A DNA stretch of 64,000 nucleotides from Botryosphaeria dothidea (taxonomy: Eukaryota; Ascomycota; Dothideomycetes; Botryosphaeriales; Botryosphaeriaceae). Location: contig WWBZ02000011.1 in NCBI GenBank assembly GCA_011503125.2, forward strand, positions 806,001 to 870,000, given 5' to 3'. Every line of letters starts with the position of its first letter. Position 1 is the first letter of the stretch. This document shows positions 42,963 through 54,099 of this stretch, piece by piece. Made by a program: the position numbers and the translations under genes. A model generated the notes under the pieces. The model did not search any database and was not told the origin of the DNA. It worked only from the letters and a program-made list of their open reading frames with translations.

Positions 42963-45535
42963 ATGATGCAGCACCGACCGAGCATTTCATCAATATCAGT
43001 TAACAGTCATAATGACCCACAAGAAGCACCCGAAATCAGAACTTCATCCAACACACACGGCCACGCACCTTCTCATTCCGCGGCCTCGAATCTCACGGAC
43101 CCTACACAGGCTCAACCAGAGCGCAAGTCCTTGTTGAGCAGTCAAGACAGCACAGAGCCAGAAGAGGCATCCTCCGCGAAATTGGCTTCAGGTCGAACAG
43201 TGGCTACAAGACTTGGTAGCTTCGTGATGGTCACCAATGTTTTCGCTTGGATACTCCTCCTCGCCGCAGTGGCAGCCATCAGCTTCCTCTGGTTCGGAGG
43301 AGACGCAAACTCTAATTGGCGCCGTGTGATGATCGAAGGCTGGATCGGCCGAGCGGTCACACTATCATCCCTTGCCATCCGCCTCGCAGTTGTCACACAA
43401 GCCGGAGCTGCCGTAGCCATGCTCGCCAGCATATCGATAGAAGCCAAGAGCGGCGTGGCTCTACTGGAAGTGCCGGCTCTGTCCATAGCCCGATACACAA
43501 ATACGGGCCCGATCATGTCTACAGTCACATTTTGGAGAAACCGGAACGTCCCAATCTTCCTCGCGGTGGCTTTTCTAGCCTGCACTACCTTGGCGTCCCA
43601 GTTCACATCGACACTCTTGCTTTGGGATGTCCGGAGCGGGAGTGTGCTTGGCTTCCCCACGCAGAAAAACTTGGCTGTGGGAATCGGACTGGAGGATTTC
43701 ATTGACGATTTCTCTAAGCTCTTGGTGATCAGTCCGAATTACTTCACGTCGCCCCCGACGGACTTCCCCACGTTTGCAGAGTGGTCCGAGGAGCCCGCAA
43801 CACTTCCTGAGCATATCTCAGACACGGGCGCCACCGTACGCGCACTCCTTCCTATCGTCAACGAGAACGATCGTGCTGGGGTTATGGATTACAACGGCAC
43901 TGCATCTTTATTCGATGCGAGAGTGGTCTGCATGAGGCCGAACTTCACCAATTGGAAGTTCACCATGGGCGAGAAAAACGCCAGAGGGAACTACGTGCCC
44001 TACGGATTCAAAGGAAACCTGGCATTGTCGGACGACATCCCTGAAAGCGTTGCTGAAGTATTACGCGTGAATGGGACAACCCCTTTCCACTGCACGCTGG
44101 ACGAATTGGTCACTCTGGAAGGCGGGCGCGCCTTCAAAGTGTGTGTACCATCCAGCAGTGTCGCAGCCGGTGGCTTGACTAGCCGGATTGATCCAACACA
44201 AAATAACACCCTGGATTACAGGTACAAAGACCCGTTCACGTCTTCGAGCGGATGGGGGGCCGCTATCAACGGCTCCAAAAGAGGCTGGGAAATCGATGTG
44301 GGGCACATGGTTCTCTTATTCGATGCCGAAGCTCCTGTGAACGCAACAAATCTGGCGAGCCTGATTGAATCGTTTCCGGATTTTGTGGCAGAGGGAAGTG
44401 GTGTTTGGATGGACTACACTTCGACCTCACGACCCGATAACGGGACACGGGTAAGGGTAACGGCATGCTATGACGCTACGGAAGTATCTCAATCTCTGGT
44501 TGAAACTTTATTTGGAGCTAATTGCTATGACAGGTATCATCAATGGTTCCAGACACGTCTCGTTCATATCCAAGAATTCAACATCAGGGCATCCAGCAAA
44601 GCAAATCACTCTGAGCCAGCTAATTCATGGGACCCCCAGAGCCGAAGTTTTGACACAAGAGGACTACGCGAGCAACTTGGCGCATCATCAAGACCAATGA
44701 ACCTGAGTGAACGAGGAGTCATGGATCTGGATATGGGAAGGGTGGACGCGGCCATCAAGCAATACGCCTCTGAATTCTCACGAAACATGTCGGGGCCAGT
44801 GACCGATCCGAACACAGAGTGGCGAGTAACTCTCGACAGTCCGTCCGACGCCTTCCCTTTACTGAGCCCCAGTATCAAGAGACACTAACACCTCGAATCT
44901 CCTACACAGACCCACAAACCTCTCTGGGCGGGTATAATTTCTCCTCCGCATCGCCGACCTACAGTTTCCTGAACGATCTACTATGGAGCCCGCACGGTCT
45001 CGACGAACGTCAGTTGGAAATCTCGATCCCGTGCCGGAACTGCACGATCGGCCAGTCTACCAGCTCGATGAACACACTACTGGACGTGTCGGTGGTCACG
45101 TTGCCCCCCGTGCTGAACTCCATCATCGCGGACATCATTGAAGAGACGGACGACCCAGCGCTTGCCTGGCAGGCTTTGACGACCTCCGCGCTGCGCTCTG
45201 CGTACTACGACTGGCTTCCTACTTTCACGACCAACAGCACCGCCACCACGACGTCACTTATCCCTTGCCAGCTTCCGCGCCATAATCGAGGTTTCTTCAT
45301 CGTCATTGCAGACCTCGTCTTGCATGCTTTGCTTGTGATCGGGGTGTTCGTCTGGTTCTGCAAGGCAACGCGGTACATGATGATCAACGACGCCTGGCAT
45401 GTCGTCGCTCATCTCAAGGACCGAGACATCAATGAGGCGCTGGCGGGCGTGACTGTGGCGAATGATCGCGCTGTCACGAGCATGATTAGGAGCTCGAAGG
45501 AGCTGAGGAAGAGGAGGATGAGGTTTAGCAGTTAA
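42963..45535 (+). CDS. Large uncharacterised fungal membrane protein
   Basis: Exons 42963-44825 and 44873-45535 join in phase across a 47-bp intron, giving 841 residues. A hydrophilic Ser/Pro/Thr-rich N terminus (about 80 residues) precedes a helix (NVFAWILLLAAVAAISFLWF). Further hydrophobic stretches follow (VTLSSLAIRLAVVTQAGAAV and IFLAVAFLACTTLASQF). Then comes a large region rich in NxT/S sequons and with several Cys, most likely extracytosolic, and a final helix (FFIVIADLVLHALLVIGVFV) with a basic cytosolic tail. This topology is common among lineage-specific fungal membrane proteins of unknown function. I cannot assign an activity. ATG 42963/42966 is chosen because sequence before it is not protein-like. 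Confidence 0.75.
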
Positions 45536-46747
45536 TCGATTTTTTTCGTTTGCTCACTGGGTATGTATCATGCAATTGTGTGCTGTACAAGTCCATTTCC
45601 AAAATTATTGCAGAAATACCCTCAATGTAGAAGATTGAATGACTCGTCGGGATGCAAGTGCTCTCGATTCTCCATACACCTCGCTTTTCCTCGGTTCACT
45701 GAAGTCTCTACATGCGACACGCCTGGCAAAAACAGTGCGTACGCAATGCAACAATTCTAGTGGGCGAAAGAACGTATAAAGGGACCCGCGGAAGCCGCAT
45801 GGCGGATGTTGACTGAAGGCTTCCCGGTTGGTGTGGCGCACAGACGGGGACGGCGCCTCACACGTACGCAAGAGGGTCGTGGCGTAGAGATTTTCAACGG
45901 GCCGGACGAACCGGAGAGCCTCACTGCGGCGGTATTTCAGTTTCGCGAAGCATTTGATGCCAAGTTTGACGGTTATTGGTTACTCGATATGTGCTGGTGC
46001 TGGAGCTTTTGCCGGCTCTCAACCTCGCAGAGATTTAATATTCATCAATCAGTACACCCTGAAATAAATAGTCGCTATTCAGATGACTGCCTTGGCTGAC
46101 CATTCGCCGCACCATCGGGGTTTTGCCACGTTAATACTTGCCTTCAGCACTAATGTCTCAGCAAAAGCATCCCTTGGCCTTCCCGAATCGGGCCTCAGAA
46201 TTTCCAAATCAGGCAACTGTCCGGGATCGTTCCACACGTTAATTCTCGTATTCTTCCTGTTTCCCTACGCTTTGCAGGATGTACCGGACCGCTCCATTGG
46301 TACCCTAACGCTCTAGTCTTAAGCCTCCATTATCCGCCTCGCGCGGCCTTTCTCCTTCGCGGACATTTTCCCCTTGTAGTTTCCGGATCCGATGCCATCA
46401 CTGAGGAAATAATACAGGCATAAACCACTTAATAAGCATGAATACAGGCACTCTTCGGGCTCTGGTCCTGTTTTGATCGCCATATATGGCCTGGAGGAAA
46501 GACTTGGCTCAAGGGAGATCCCATTTACTTGGTCAACACCACCAGATCACACGTTTGGTGCAAATAGTTCGGACGCCGTTGCGGACTCCGAACTCCCATG
46601 ATACCTGAACATCTGTTGCAGTAGTGATATCTCTGTGTCCAGTTGTAGAATATAAAAGCATTCGTCCTTCTCTATGGAATGAGAATCAACAAAGCCACTT
46701 GAGCTTCCATTTCCTCACATCACTCTTGTATTTCCACAACTACCAGT
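45536..46747. other. 1.2-kb intergenic region, no gene seen
   Basis: Contains only short open frames without recognisable content. It presumably includes the promoter of the secreted oxidase. Confidence 0.45.
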
Positions 46748-48359
46748 ATGCTTCTATGTTCGGTAACCCGGACTCTCGCCCTCACGACTTTGCTCTCGAG
46801 CAATGGTCTCTTTGCCTCAGCCACCCCTCAGAACAACGATGAAAACGCGTTGCTGCAGACTTGCCTCACGGACTCTGTTGGCGGAGACGCTACTCGTGCC
46901 CAGTTCTCGTCCGGGGAGAACTTCAGCACTGAATACGTCAAACCATACAACCGCCAGTACCCGTACACCCCCTTCGCCGTAATGTACCCCAAAAACGCCG
47001 AAGAGGTGGGTGAGATGGTCAAGTGCGCATCGGAGAACAACCGCAAAGTTCAAGCGAGAAGTGGTGGTCACGATTATGTGAGCAAATGTACCATTTCCCC
47101 CTTTTCGATTGTTTGTCTGATACTGACAACTCCTCATAGGCATCGGCGGCGCTGATGGAGCCGCAGTCATCGACCTCAAGAACCTCGACCAGTTCACTGT
47201 CGACGGAGACACTCACATCGCCACCATCGGCCCGGCCAATGGTCTCAAGGCCGTGGTGGAAGGGCTCCACAACAACGGAAAACGCATGATCCCCCACGGC
47301 ACCTCCGCCACCGTGGGAATCGGAGGCCACACCACCGTCGGCGGCTTCGGGCCCGCCCCGCGGCGCGACGGCCTGACGCTGGACAGCCTGCGTCCAGTCG
47401 AAGTGGTCCTGGCCAACGGCACCGTCGTCCGCGCCTCCAGCTCCACCCACCCGGGCCTCTTCTGGGCGATGCGCGGCGCGGGCCAGTCCTTCGGCATCGC
47501 CACTTCATTCGAGTTCGACACCAAGCTGCAGCCGCCCAACGTCGTGACCTACCAGTACAACATCACCTCTTCCGACTCCGCCGTCCTCGCCGAGTCCCTC
47601 CAAGCCTGGCAGGCCCTCATCGCCGACCCAGCCCTGCCCCGCGACCTCTACACCTTCGTCATCCTCCAGGGCCCCACGCTCCTCGTGCGCGGCACCTTCC
47701 TCGGCACGCGCGCCGCCTTCGACGCCCTCCGCCTGCACGACCGCGTGCGCAACATCGCCGCGGCCGCCACCACCGTCTCCGACGCCTCCTGGCTCGACAC
47801 CTACACCGCCACCTTCCGCTTCACCGACAACCTGCTCACCGACGCCTTCTTCGCCGCGCACACCGCCGCCGTCCCCGCCACCACCGTCTCCGACGCCTCC
47901 TGGCTCGACACCTACACCGCCACCTTCCGCTTCACCGACAACCTGCTCACCGACGCCTTCTTCGCCGCGCACACCGCCGCCGTCCCCGCCGCCAACGACA
48001 GCCTGGCAGCCCTCATCACGCACCTGCGCGCGGGCAGCCCCGGCCCCGCCGCGCGCTGGTGGGTTCTCATCGACGCCACCGCGTTTCCGCACCGCGGCGC
48101 GCTGTGCTACTTCCAGCTGTACGCCGCGAGCCAGGAGGCGCGGATCGGCGAGGAGGGGATGCGGTTCGCGGACGGGGCGGTGGAGGCGCTGCAGGCGGGG
48201 AGGTATGGCGTGTATGCGGGCTATCCGGATGCCGGGTTGGAGGAGCCGCAGAAGAAGTACTGGGCGGGGAATCTGGCGAGGCTGCAGGAGATTAAGGGGG
48301 TGGTCGATCCGCGGGATGTGTTTTCGACGGGGCACGGGGTCAAGCCGGCGAGGGGTTGA
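46748..48359 (+). CDS. Secreted FAD-linked oxidoreductase, berberine-bridge-enzyme type
   Basis: FAD-dependent oxidase of the BBE/6-hydroxynicotine-oxidase superfamily (PF01565 plus PF08031), often acting on sugars, alkaloids or secondary metabolites. Exons 46748-47087 and 47140-48359 give 519 residues. A signal peptide is likely (MLLCSVTRTLALTTLLSSNG, followed by FASA). The flavin-binding motif SGGHDY lies just before the intron and IGGADGAAVIDLKN just after. HGTSATVGIGGHTTVGGFG and RGAGQSFGIAT follow. The C-terminal BBE motif is KKYWAGNLARLQEIKGVVDP. The usual second flavin-linking Cys is replaced by GHTTVGGFG context, so mono-covalent binding through the His is likely. The intron donor is taken at 47088 (GTACCA) because only that restores the frame. 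Odd feature: a 37-residue block is exactly duplicated (47764-47990). Confidence 0.88.
47764..47990 (+). repeat. Exact 111-bp tandem duplication inside the FAD oxidase
   Basis: Positions 47764-47879 recur without any mismatch at 47875-47990, period 111 bp (37 codons). The repeated block contains SDASWLDTYTATFRFTDN. In-frame. Confidence 0.95.
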
Positions 48360-48780
48360 GAAGGCAGAGACTGTATGCACTGAATCATGTTGAGATGATA
48401 TCCGGGCAAACGGCCAAGGTAGCGGTCCTCGAATAATGCGTCATAGAATTTTCCGAATATGTATTGGGTCTTGGTACGAAAGGCCATTCCCTTTGCGTAA
48501 ATGTGAACAGGTCAATCAACTAGGACTACGGTACTCTTATGGCTCCAAACTGCAAATAACTTCAAAGCCATGCTACACATCCCTCGGCCAAGCGTCTCTC
48601 TTTAGACTACTCACTCTTTTGATTCTTACATGTCTCTTCTCATACACTCTGTGCTCTTTACCTAAAGCCTTCTGATTCCTCGTTAGTAAAACAAGTACCG
48701 GGAAAATGCGACTTTCGTTTTGGGTACATACCACATGATCAATTCTGGTATGCTTTCGGTCAACACAAGTCTATTCATCA
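48360..48780. other. Convergent intergenic region
   Basis: The 3' UTRs of the oxidase and of the reverse-strand gene meet here. No other feature seen. Confidence 0.45.
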
Positions 48781-49724
48781 TTACTTGAATGGCCCCAGAA
48801 TCCCTCGCACCCACTCATCGTAACTTGGCGGATTTTCCAGGTCAAATGTACCCCAAAGAAGCTTAGTATGCGTACTGCAATCTTTGAGTCTCTTCTTTAT
48901 GAGTGCATCTGCACCTTTGTTCATCTGTAAGTTCCATGTTTTGATACTCGTCTGACCGTTCACAGTGTGTCCAGGATCAATCCGAAAGTTCCGATCGCTC
49001 CAAATCGTACGTTGAAGGTTTGGAATGATTTTCCTCAACTTATCGTAGATTTCCCTTCCGTCTTTTTCGAGTATCTTCTCCATGAGTCTAAGAGGTATCA
49101 AGATGTCCTTTCTTGGTGGTTTGGGGCCACCGTTGTTCGGGGGACCACTGCCACCTCCCAAGCCGTTTCCTGGGGGCGCAGCGTCCTTCCCAACAGAGGT
49201 CAACTTGGAAGACTTATTGGACTTGCCATCCTTGTTCTCCTTGCACTCTCCCTTGTTCTGAGCCGGAGGTGCGTCAGTTGGATATGCAGTGTCGACTTTG
49301 GCAGAGGGAGAGAGCTGACATAAATTATTATCATGTTTAGCAACGCATATTGCATACTACAACCAGATGGCCAACTCACAAAGTAACATAGGGCTCCGGC
49401 GGCGACGGCGGTACCCGCCGCAATCGGTAATGCTACCGATAGTGCTTTTGAAAATGCCGTTGCCGTGGGTTTGGCTGCCACTGTCGTGGCTTCGGTAACC
49501 GGTGCTGCTAACGATGCCGATGTTGCCGATATTGCTGGTGCTACCACTGGTACTGGCACCACCGTTGCTGATGCTGTAGTCGTTGTTGCCATTGATGCCG
49601 CTGCCCGGAATGCTCCATCTGCCACTGTGTTCTCGATCACACTTCCTGTTATCACTGCTGCTCCAAGTGCAGCTACCAACGCTTCCGCCTCTCCCAGCAA
49701 GACAAATGCAGGAAACGCCGCCAT
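48781..49724 (-). CDS. Unrecognised Ala-rich protein with hydrophobic segment and Pro/Gly linker
   Basis: Exons 49724-49380 and 49314-48781 join in phase across a 65-bp intron (GTGAGT donor, ATGTCAG acceptor), 292 residues. The first exon is Ala/Thr/Val-rich, starting MAAFPAFVLLGEAEALVAALG, and ends in a hydrophobic stretch (ALSVALPIAAGTAVAAGALCYF) that could span a membrane. A Lys/Asn-rich segment and a Gly/Pro linker (APPGNGLGGGSGPPNNGGP) follow. The C terminus is a more ordered domain with ILEKDGREIYDKLRKIIPNL and PSYDEWVRGILGPFK. I recognise no family. The splice model is firm because both halves are open only in these frames. Confidence 0.65.
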
Positions 49725-50142
49725 TTGGCGCTTGTTGTGTATATACAGGGGATTGACGGTCTAAAAAAACGTTATCGACAGAACGGCAATTGGTCGCTTC
49801 GAGTTGTAAAGCTTAGTATAAAGCGTGATGTTGATGTGTGAGTCGTAGGTAAAAGAGAGAAGTCGTTCGATCCGGAGACGCAAGGTGAGCCTATAACTTC
49901 TTGGGCCCAGTTATAGATTCTGGCAGTGGGTATACGAACTGCGGAGAAATCAATGAAGTTAAAAGTTGGTAATCTTGGATCGGTAAATCACCGCGCGGCA
50001 CCTTCCTCTCTGGGTATCTTGCATATTCTGCCACATGGCCATTTTTCATTGGTATCTTAGGAATAGACGACCTTTATTCATCGGCTGCCTGCGGCCGGAA
50101 CGTCATAGAAAGCCAAAGATACCAGAACTTAGCATTATTTCC
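49725..50142. other. Intergenic region, no gene seen
   Basis: Promoter side of the reverse-strand unknown gene. Nothing else supported. Confidence 0.4.
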
Positions 50143-50232
50143 TCAACGTAACCAATGCTGGAGATCGACCGCCCCACCCTTCTCCGCGAATTCGTCCAGC
50201 CGCGCAACGAGCTCCTGCACGCACGCGCGGAC
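50143..50232 (-). pseudogene. Cytochrome P450 fragment, paralogue of the adjacent gene
   Basis: Thirty codons reading VRACVQELVARLDEF...VDLQHWLR then a stop. They match VRGCVRELLARLGGF...VDLQHWLQ in the adjacent P450 (about 51,530-51,610), but differ at roughly a third of positions. No other P450 motif surrounds it, so it is a remnant of a second copy or a partial duplication. Confidence 0.65.
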
Positions 50233-50361
50233 ATATAACATTCCAATCCCCCCAAAAAATGAAAAATAAGACAGATCTAGCGTATTAATAATGGGGAAGA
50301 CAATAATAGAATTATGGTTCGGCACTTTACGGGTGATAATATTTATATATCACTTCATCCT

Positions 50362-52155
50362 CTAGCATTGCCCTTGCGTCGTCCTTTCTTTGACCTTGAC
50401 CCAGAAGTTCTTTTGCTTGACAAAGAAGATATTATGTGTCTCCAATTTGGAATCGGGGTCGACGAGCTGGAAATCAAACTTCCGCACAAGTTCCGGGATG
50501 AGTATAGAAATCTCCATGAGGGCGATATTCTTGCCGATGCAATTACGAGAGCCGAGACCCCACTGCATTACATCAGCTTTGAAATTGTAGGTGGCAAATC
50601 TCTCATCCACCTGTTCACTTACAGTCAAAGTGTTCCTGTTCATCCTGCCGATATCTTCTTTCGAGACGAGCCATCGTTCAGGCTTGTATTCTTCAGCATC
50701 TTCCCCGAAAACATCCTTGTCCAAGTGCATAACCCAAGCATTCATCCCGAGAACGCTCTGCTCACAAGTGTCTGTCAGTCACCTACAGTGATATATGTTG
50801 TCGATCATCTTACCTCTTCGGGAAAGTATATCCCGTCAACCTGAGCGCCACCCTTCGGAACCTCTCTACTCAAAGGCACACCGGGAGGTGAATGCACCCG
50901 GAGTCCTTCAGAAATAACCGCCTGCAGGTACGCAAGTTTCTGGGCTTGCTGATATGACACAGGTTCCGCTGATGGGATTAACCTCTCTACAGCTGCAGTC
51001 TCCAATTCGGCTCGAAGCTGTATCCCTCACGTCAGCATCATGCAAACCTTGAGAATTGAGTAGGAACGCGCCTTCGCTATGACCGGCGGATTCTTCAACA
51101 AAAACCACATCACCGCACTCAACGCCACGCTCGTCGAATCGCTCCCTGCCCCCACATTCATCGCGCAAACCATCATCATATCCAAGAACCCAAACTTCTC
51201 CGGCTCCCTCCTATGCATCCTCACCATCTTCGCCAGAAAGTCCTCCCCCTCCTCATCCACCTCTCCCTTCTCCTCCTCCGGCGCCTTCAGCCTCTCCCCC
51301 ACCGCCCCCGCCGCAAATGCAAACAACCCACTCATCCCATTCCGCCCCACCCGCTTCACCACCGCATACAGCCACCGATGCACCTCCGGCACGACACCCA
51401 CATGCGTCAAATACACAAGGCTCCTGTGCAGCGCCTCCAGTAACCCCAAGCAATCCTCCTCGCGGTCCAAAACCCCGAACCGCCGACTCACCGTCACCGC
51501 GCCAACCACGTCGAACGCGTAGCACTGCAGCCAGTGCTGCAGGTCCACGCGTTCCCCGCTCTCCGGGAATCCCCCCAGCCGCGCGAGCAGTTCCCGCACG
51601 CACCCCCGAACCTCGTCCTCCATGCGCACCACCGTGCTCAGGCTGTACAGCTGCGCGACGCGCCGCCGGAAGGACGCGTGCGCGGCCGGGTCGCGGTCGG
51701 AGAAGAGGTCGGCGCGGGGCGCGTCCGGGTTGCGGGAGGCGTCGTAGAAGGCGGACTTGGTAAAAGGAGAACCGTGCGCGTAGATGGTCTTCAGGGCCGC
51801 GGGCGAGGAGAGGCTGTAAGTGTTGGGTGCGATGCGGACGACGGTGCCTGGGGGGGTTTTTTTTTTGAACCGGTTAGCTTCTTGTCGAAGAGAATTGTTT
51901 TTGTTTTTGGTACGTGCCGTATATGTTGTGGAGTTGGATATTGGTCTTGTGGAAGTCGCCGCGCCAGAAGTGCCAGAGGAGCCAGAGGCGCGTGAAGCGG
52001 GCGAGGAAGGGTCCGGGGATGGAGCGGAGCGGTGAGAGTGCGGCTTGGATGGCAGAGGTGAGGATGGTGGTCGTGAGGGCGAGAAGGCATAAAGAGGAGA
52101 GATTTTGGAGAGTCAAGTGAGAGGGAATTGAGAGCAGGGATTGAGCTATTGCCAT
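50362..52155 (-). CDS. Cytochrome P450 monooxygenase
   Basis: Membrane-anchored haem-thiolate monooxygenase; the substrate is unknown. Exons 52155-51918, 51847-51068, 51025-50814 and 50757-50362 give 541 residues with all phases consistent. N-terminal anchor helix (LSSLCLLALTTTILTSAI), then the proline hinge SPLRSIPGPF. The I-helix oxygen-activation site is NVGAGSDSTS, the K-helix ExxR is SEGLRVHSPPG, the PERF-type motif is YKPERW and the haem loop is WGLGSRNCIGKNIA with the ligand Cys. The architecture resembles fungal pisatin-demethylase/benzoate-hydroxylase-like P450s (inference). Odd points: intron 1 needs a GC donor (CG|GCACGT) to keep the frame, and intron 2 is only 42 bp. A GT lies four bases away but would shift the frame. 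Confidence 0.88.
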
Positions 52156-53350
52156 TATGACGCGAAAACCAAGACTATTCTCTTGGTAGGGTTTCCCCAG
52201 CGGTTGGATGACAAAACGAAATGCCTTGGAGGGGACGGGGTTAAGAGAACATGTGGTGGCAGTGAGCTCCAGTCCAGATACTATCACCGAGGCTCTACTT
52301 ATACATTCAACAGCTGGATGGCCCAAGACATTGATCCATGTATGCCGTACACCATTTCCACACGCCTGGTGTCAAACAAAATTACCGACCGGACTCTTAA
52401 AGCAACGAAACACCGGTTTGAGAATGAAGATCATATCTCTGACCATCCCTCTTCGGTGTTTAAGACTACTCTTGTGCACGATCAGGGATCTTGACGGCCA
52501 ATAGAAACGCACGAGTTAGCCAATATGACGTCCGAATACTGTCGGATCCCTGTTGAGGCTTGTCTGGGGTACATCAGGAGGAGTTCAAGGCAGCAGTAAT
52601 CGGTACCGTTTAAACACCGAAGGTCCGAGGATTGATCCATCTATCAGGCACCTGAATACGACAAAGGAGCTATGCGACACGGGAACCCCTCTCATTGGAC
52701 AAAAATCCGGGCTGTGAAATGCAGGGCACCGGTCTTTCTTTACTCGATATACGAAGATGTCCCCAGATGATGCCTGGTTTTCACATTCACGGCATGCGTT
52801 GTACTATGATGAACCCTCCTCCGCTTAATGCCCTATGTTGATTTTCTTTCTTCTGCTTCGGCTTTATTAAACTCGCCACGCTGAATATATCCAAAGAGAA
52901 GCGGACGTTGTGGAAAGAACTAATGGATTCGCTAAGGTGAGAATGCGGGGTTTAGCTGGCATGAGAAGGAGGGCTGGGCATGATGCAGGCAAACCAACAT
53001 TTCCTATTGTCGTGATGGATGCACCACAGCAGATTCCCAATTGAGATACCGCAGGTACAATGGAATAGATAAATAAATGGGTGGAGCGTAAACAATAATC
53101 GCTGAGGATTCCTCGTCTTAAACGCAGCGGATTTTCTTCGAAGACACTAAATGAAGAGAATGCGCCTTCAGTTATTAATAGTGATGATTAGCAATTAATT
53201 TCACACTCCTACTACTAGGCTGAATTTTATACATGTTGTCAGTAACTTGAATATGCTAAGAAAATTTGCTAGATATATGAGCCAGTCAAGTCCTCTTTTT
53301 TTTTTTAAAAAAAAAAAAGCTAGGATTGGCTCCGAGATCCTAGCCTAAAT
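52156..53350. other. 1.2-kb region before the second transposon nest
   Basis: No gene seen. The P450 promoter is at the left. At 53296-53318 there is a T11A12 palindromic run. It is followed by a short hairpin (GCTAGGAT and ATCCTAGC arms, 53317-53343) right beside the LINE tail. Confidence 0.45.
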
Positions 53351-53770
53351 ATAGATAGATAGATAAATTCATTTCTTCCCGATATAGCTCCCTTACGGGT
53401 CCATGCGGGGCTAGCTATCTATAGTTATTTTACTCGAGGGGGAAAACCTTATCGCCTAGCAAAAACCCCTCCTTTCTATCTAGGCCTATTTATCCCTACT
53501 AGTTCTATTTTTCCTTCTTACCGGTAGCGGCTGCTATAGCAGCCCTATATTCGCCTACTAGTCCTACCCCTTTAGTTCTTATCCTCGTAGTTATCCGGGT
53601 CCTAGTATTCCCGGTAGTCCTCCTAGTTCCTCTTCCTAGTTATCCTTCTAGATTAGTTTCCTAGTAAGACTAAACTAACTAAGTAGTCCTAGGCGTAGGA
53701 ACTAGCCTATTACTACTTTAATTCTCTTCTTTATTAAGAGGAGGGAGTAGTAGTCCGTGGTCCCTATTCT
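53351..53770 (-). mobile_element. LINE 3' end, cut by an LTR retrotransposon
   Basis: Same LINE family as at 30697 and 53958, reverse strand: (GATA)n tail at 53353-53364, then the conserved 3' UTR (CGATATAGCTCCCTTACGGG) and about 350 bp of the ORF2 end, heavily RIP-mutated. Similarity to the other copies stops abruptly at TGTCAGG (53771), the start of the next LTR element. The rest of this LINE would be expected beyond the right edge of the window. Confidence 0.75.
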
Positions 53771-53939
53771 TGTCAGGCCCCTTAAGCGCTACCACCCTAG
53801 GCAACTAGGTAGATACTTAATAGTAACTAGAGGCCCCAACTTTACCAAGGATAACTCGGTTAGGTACTAGGGCACGGGCCCAGCGCTAAGCGACTAGGTA
53901 TATTTACCCTTCGCCCTCTCTTTCTAGACTCTCTTTCCT

Positions 53940-53957
53940 TTCTCCTTATATATAGAT
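53940..53957. repeat. Left target duplication of the second LINE
   Basis: TTCTCCTTATATATAGAT, identical to 59112-59129. Confidence 0.85.
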
Positions 53958-54099
53958 AGATAAATTTATTTCTTTCCGATATAGCTCCCTTACGGGTCCA
54001 TGCGGGGCTGGCTATCTATAGTTATTTTACACGAGGGGGAAAACCTTTTCGCCTAGCAAAAACCCCTCCTCTCTCTCTGGGCATGCTATCCTATACTAG

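Noticed and set aside
47505..48380. Long reverse-strand open frame, Gly/Glu/Val-rich
   Set aside because: Antisense of the GC-rich FAD oxidase coding exon.
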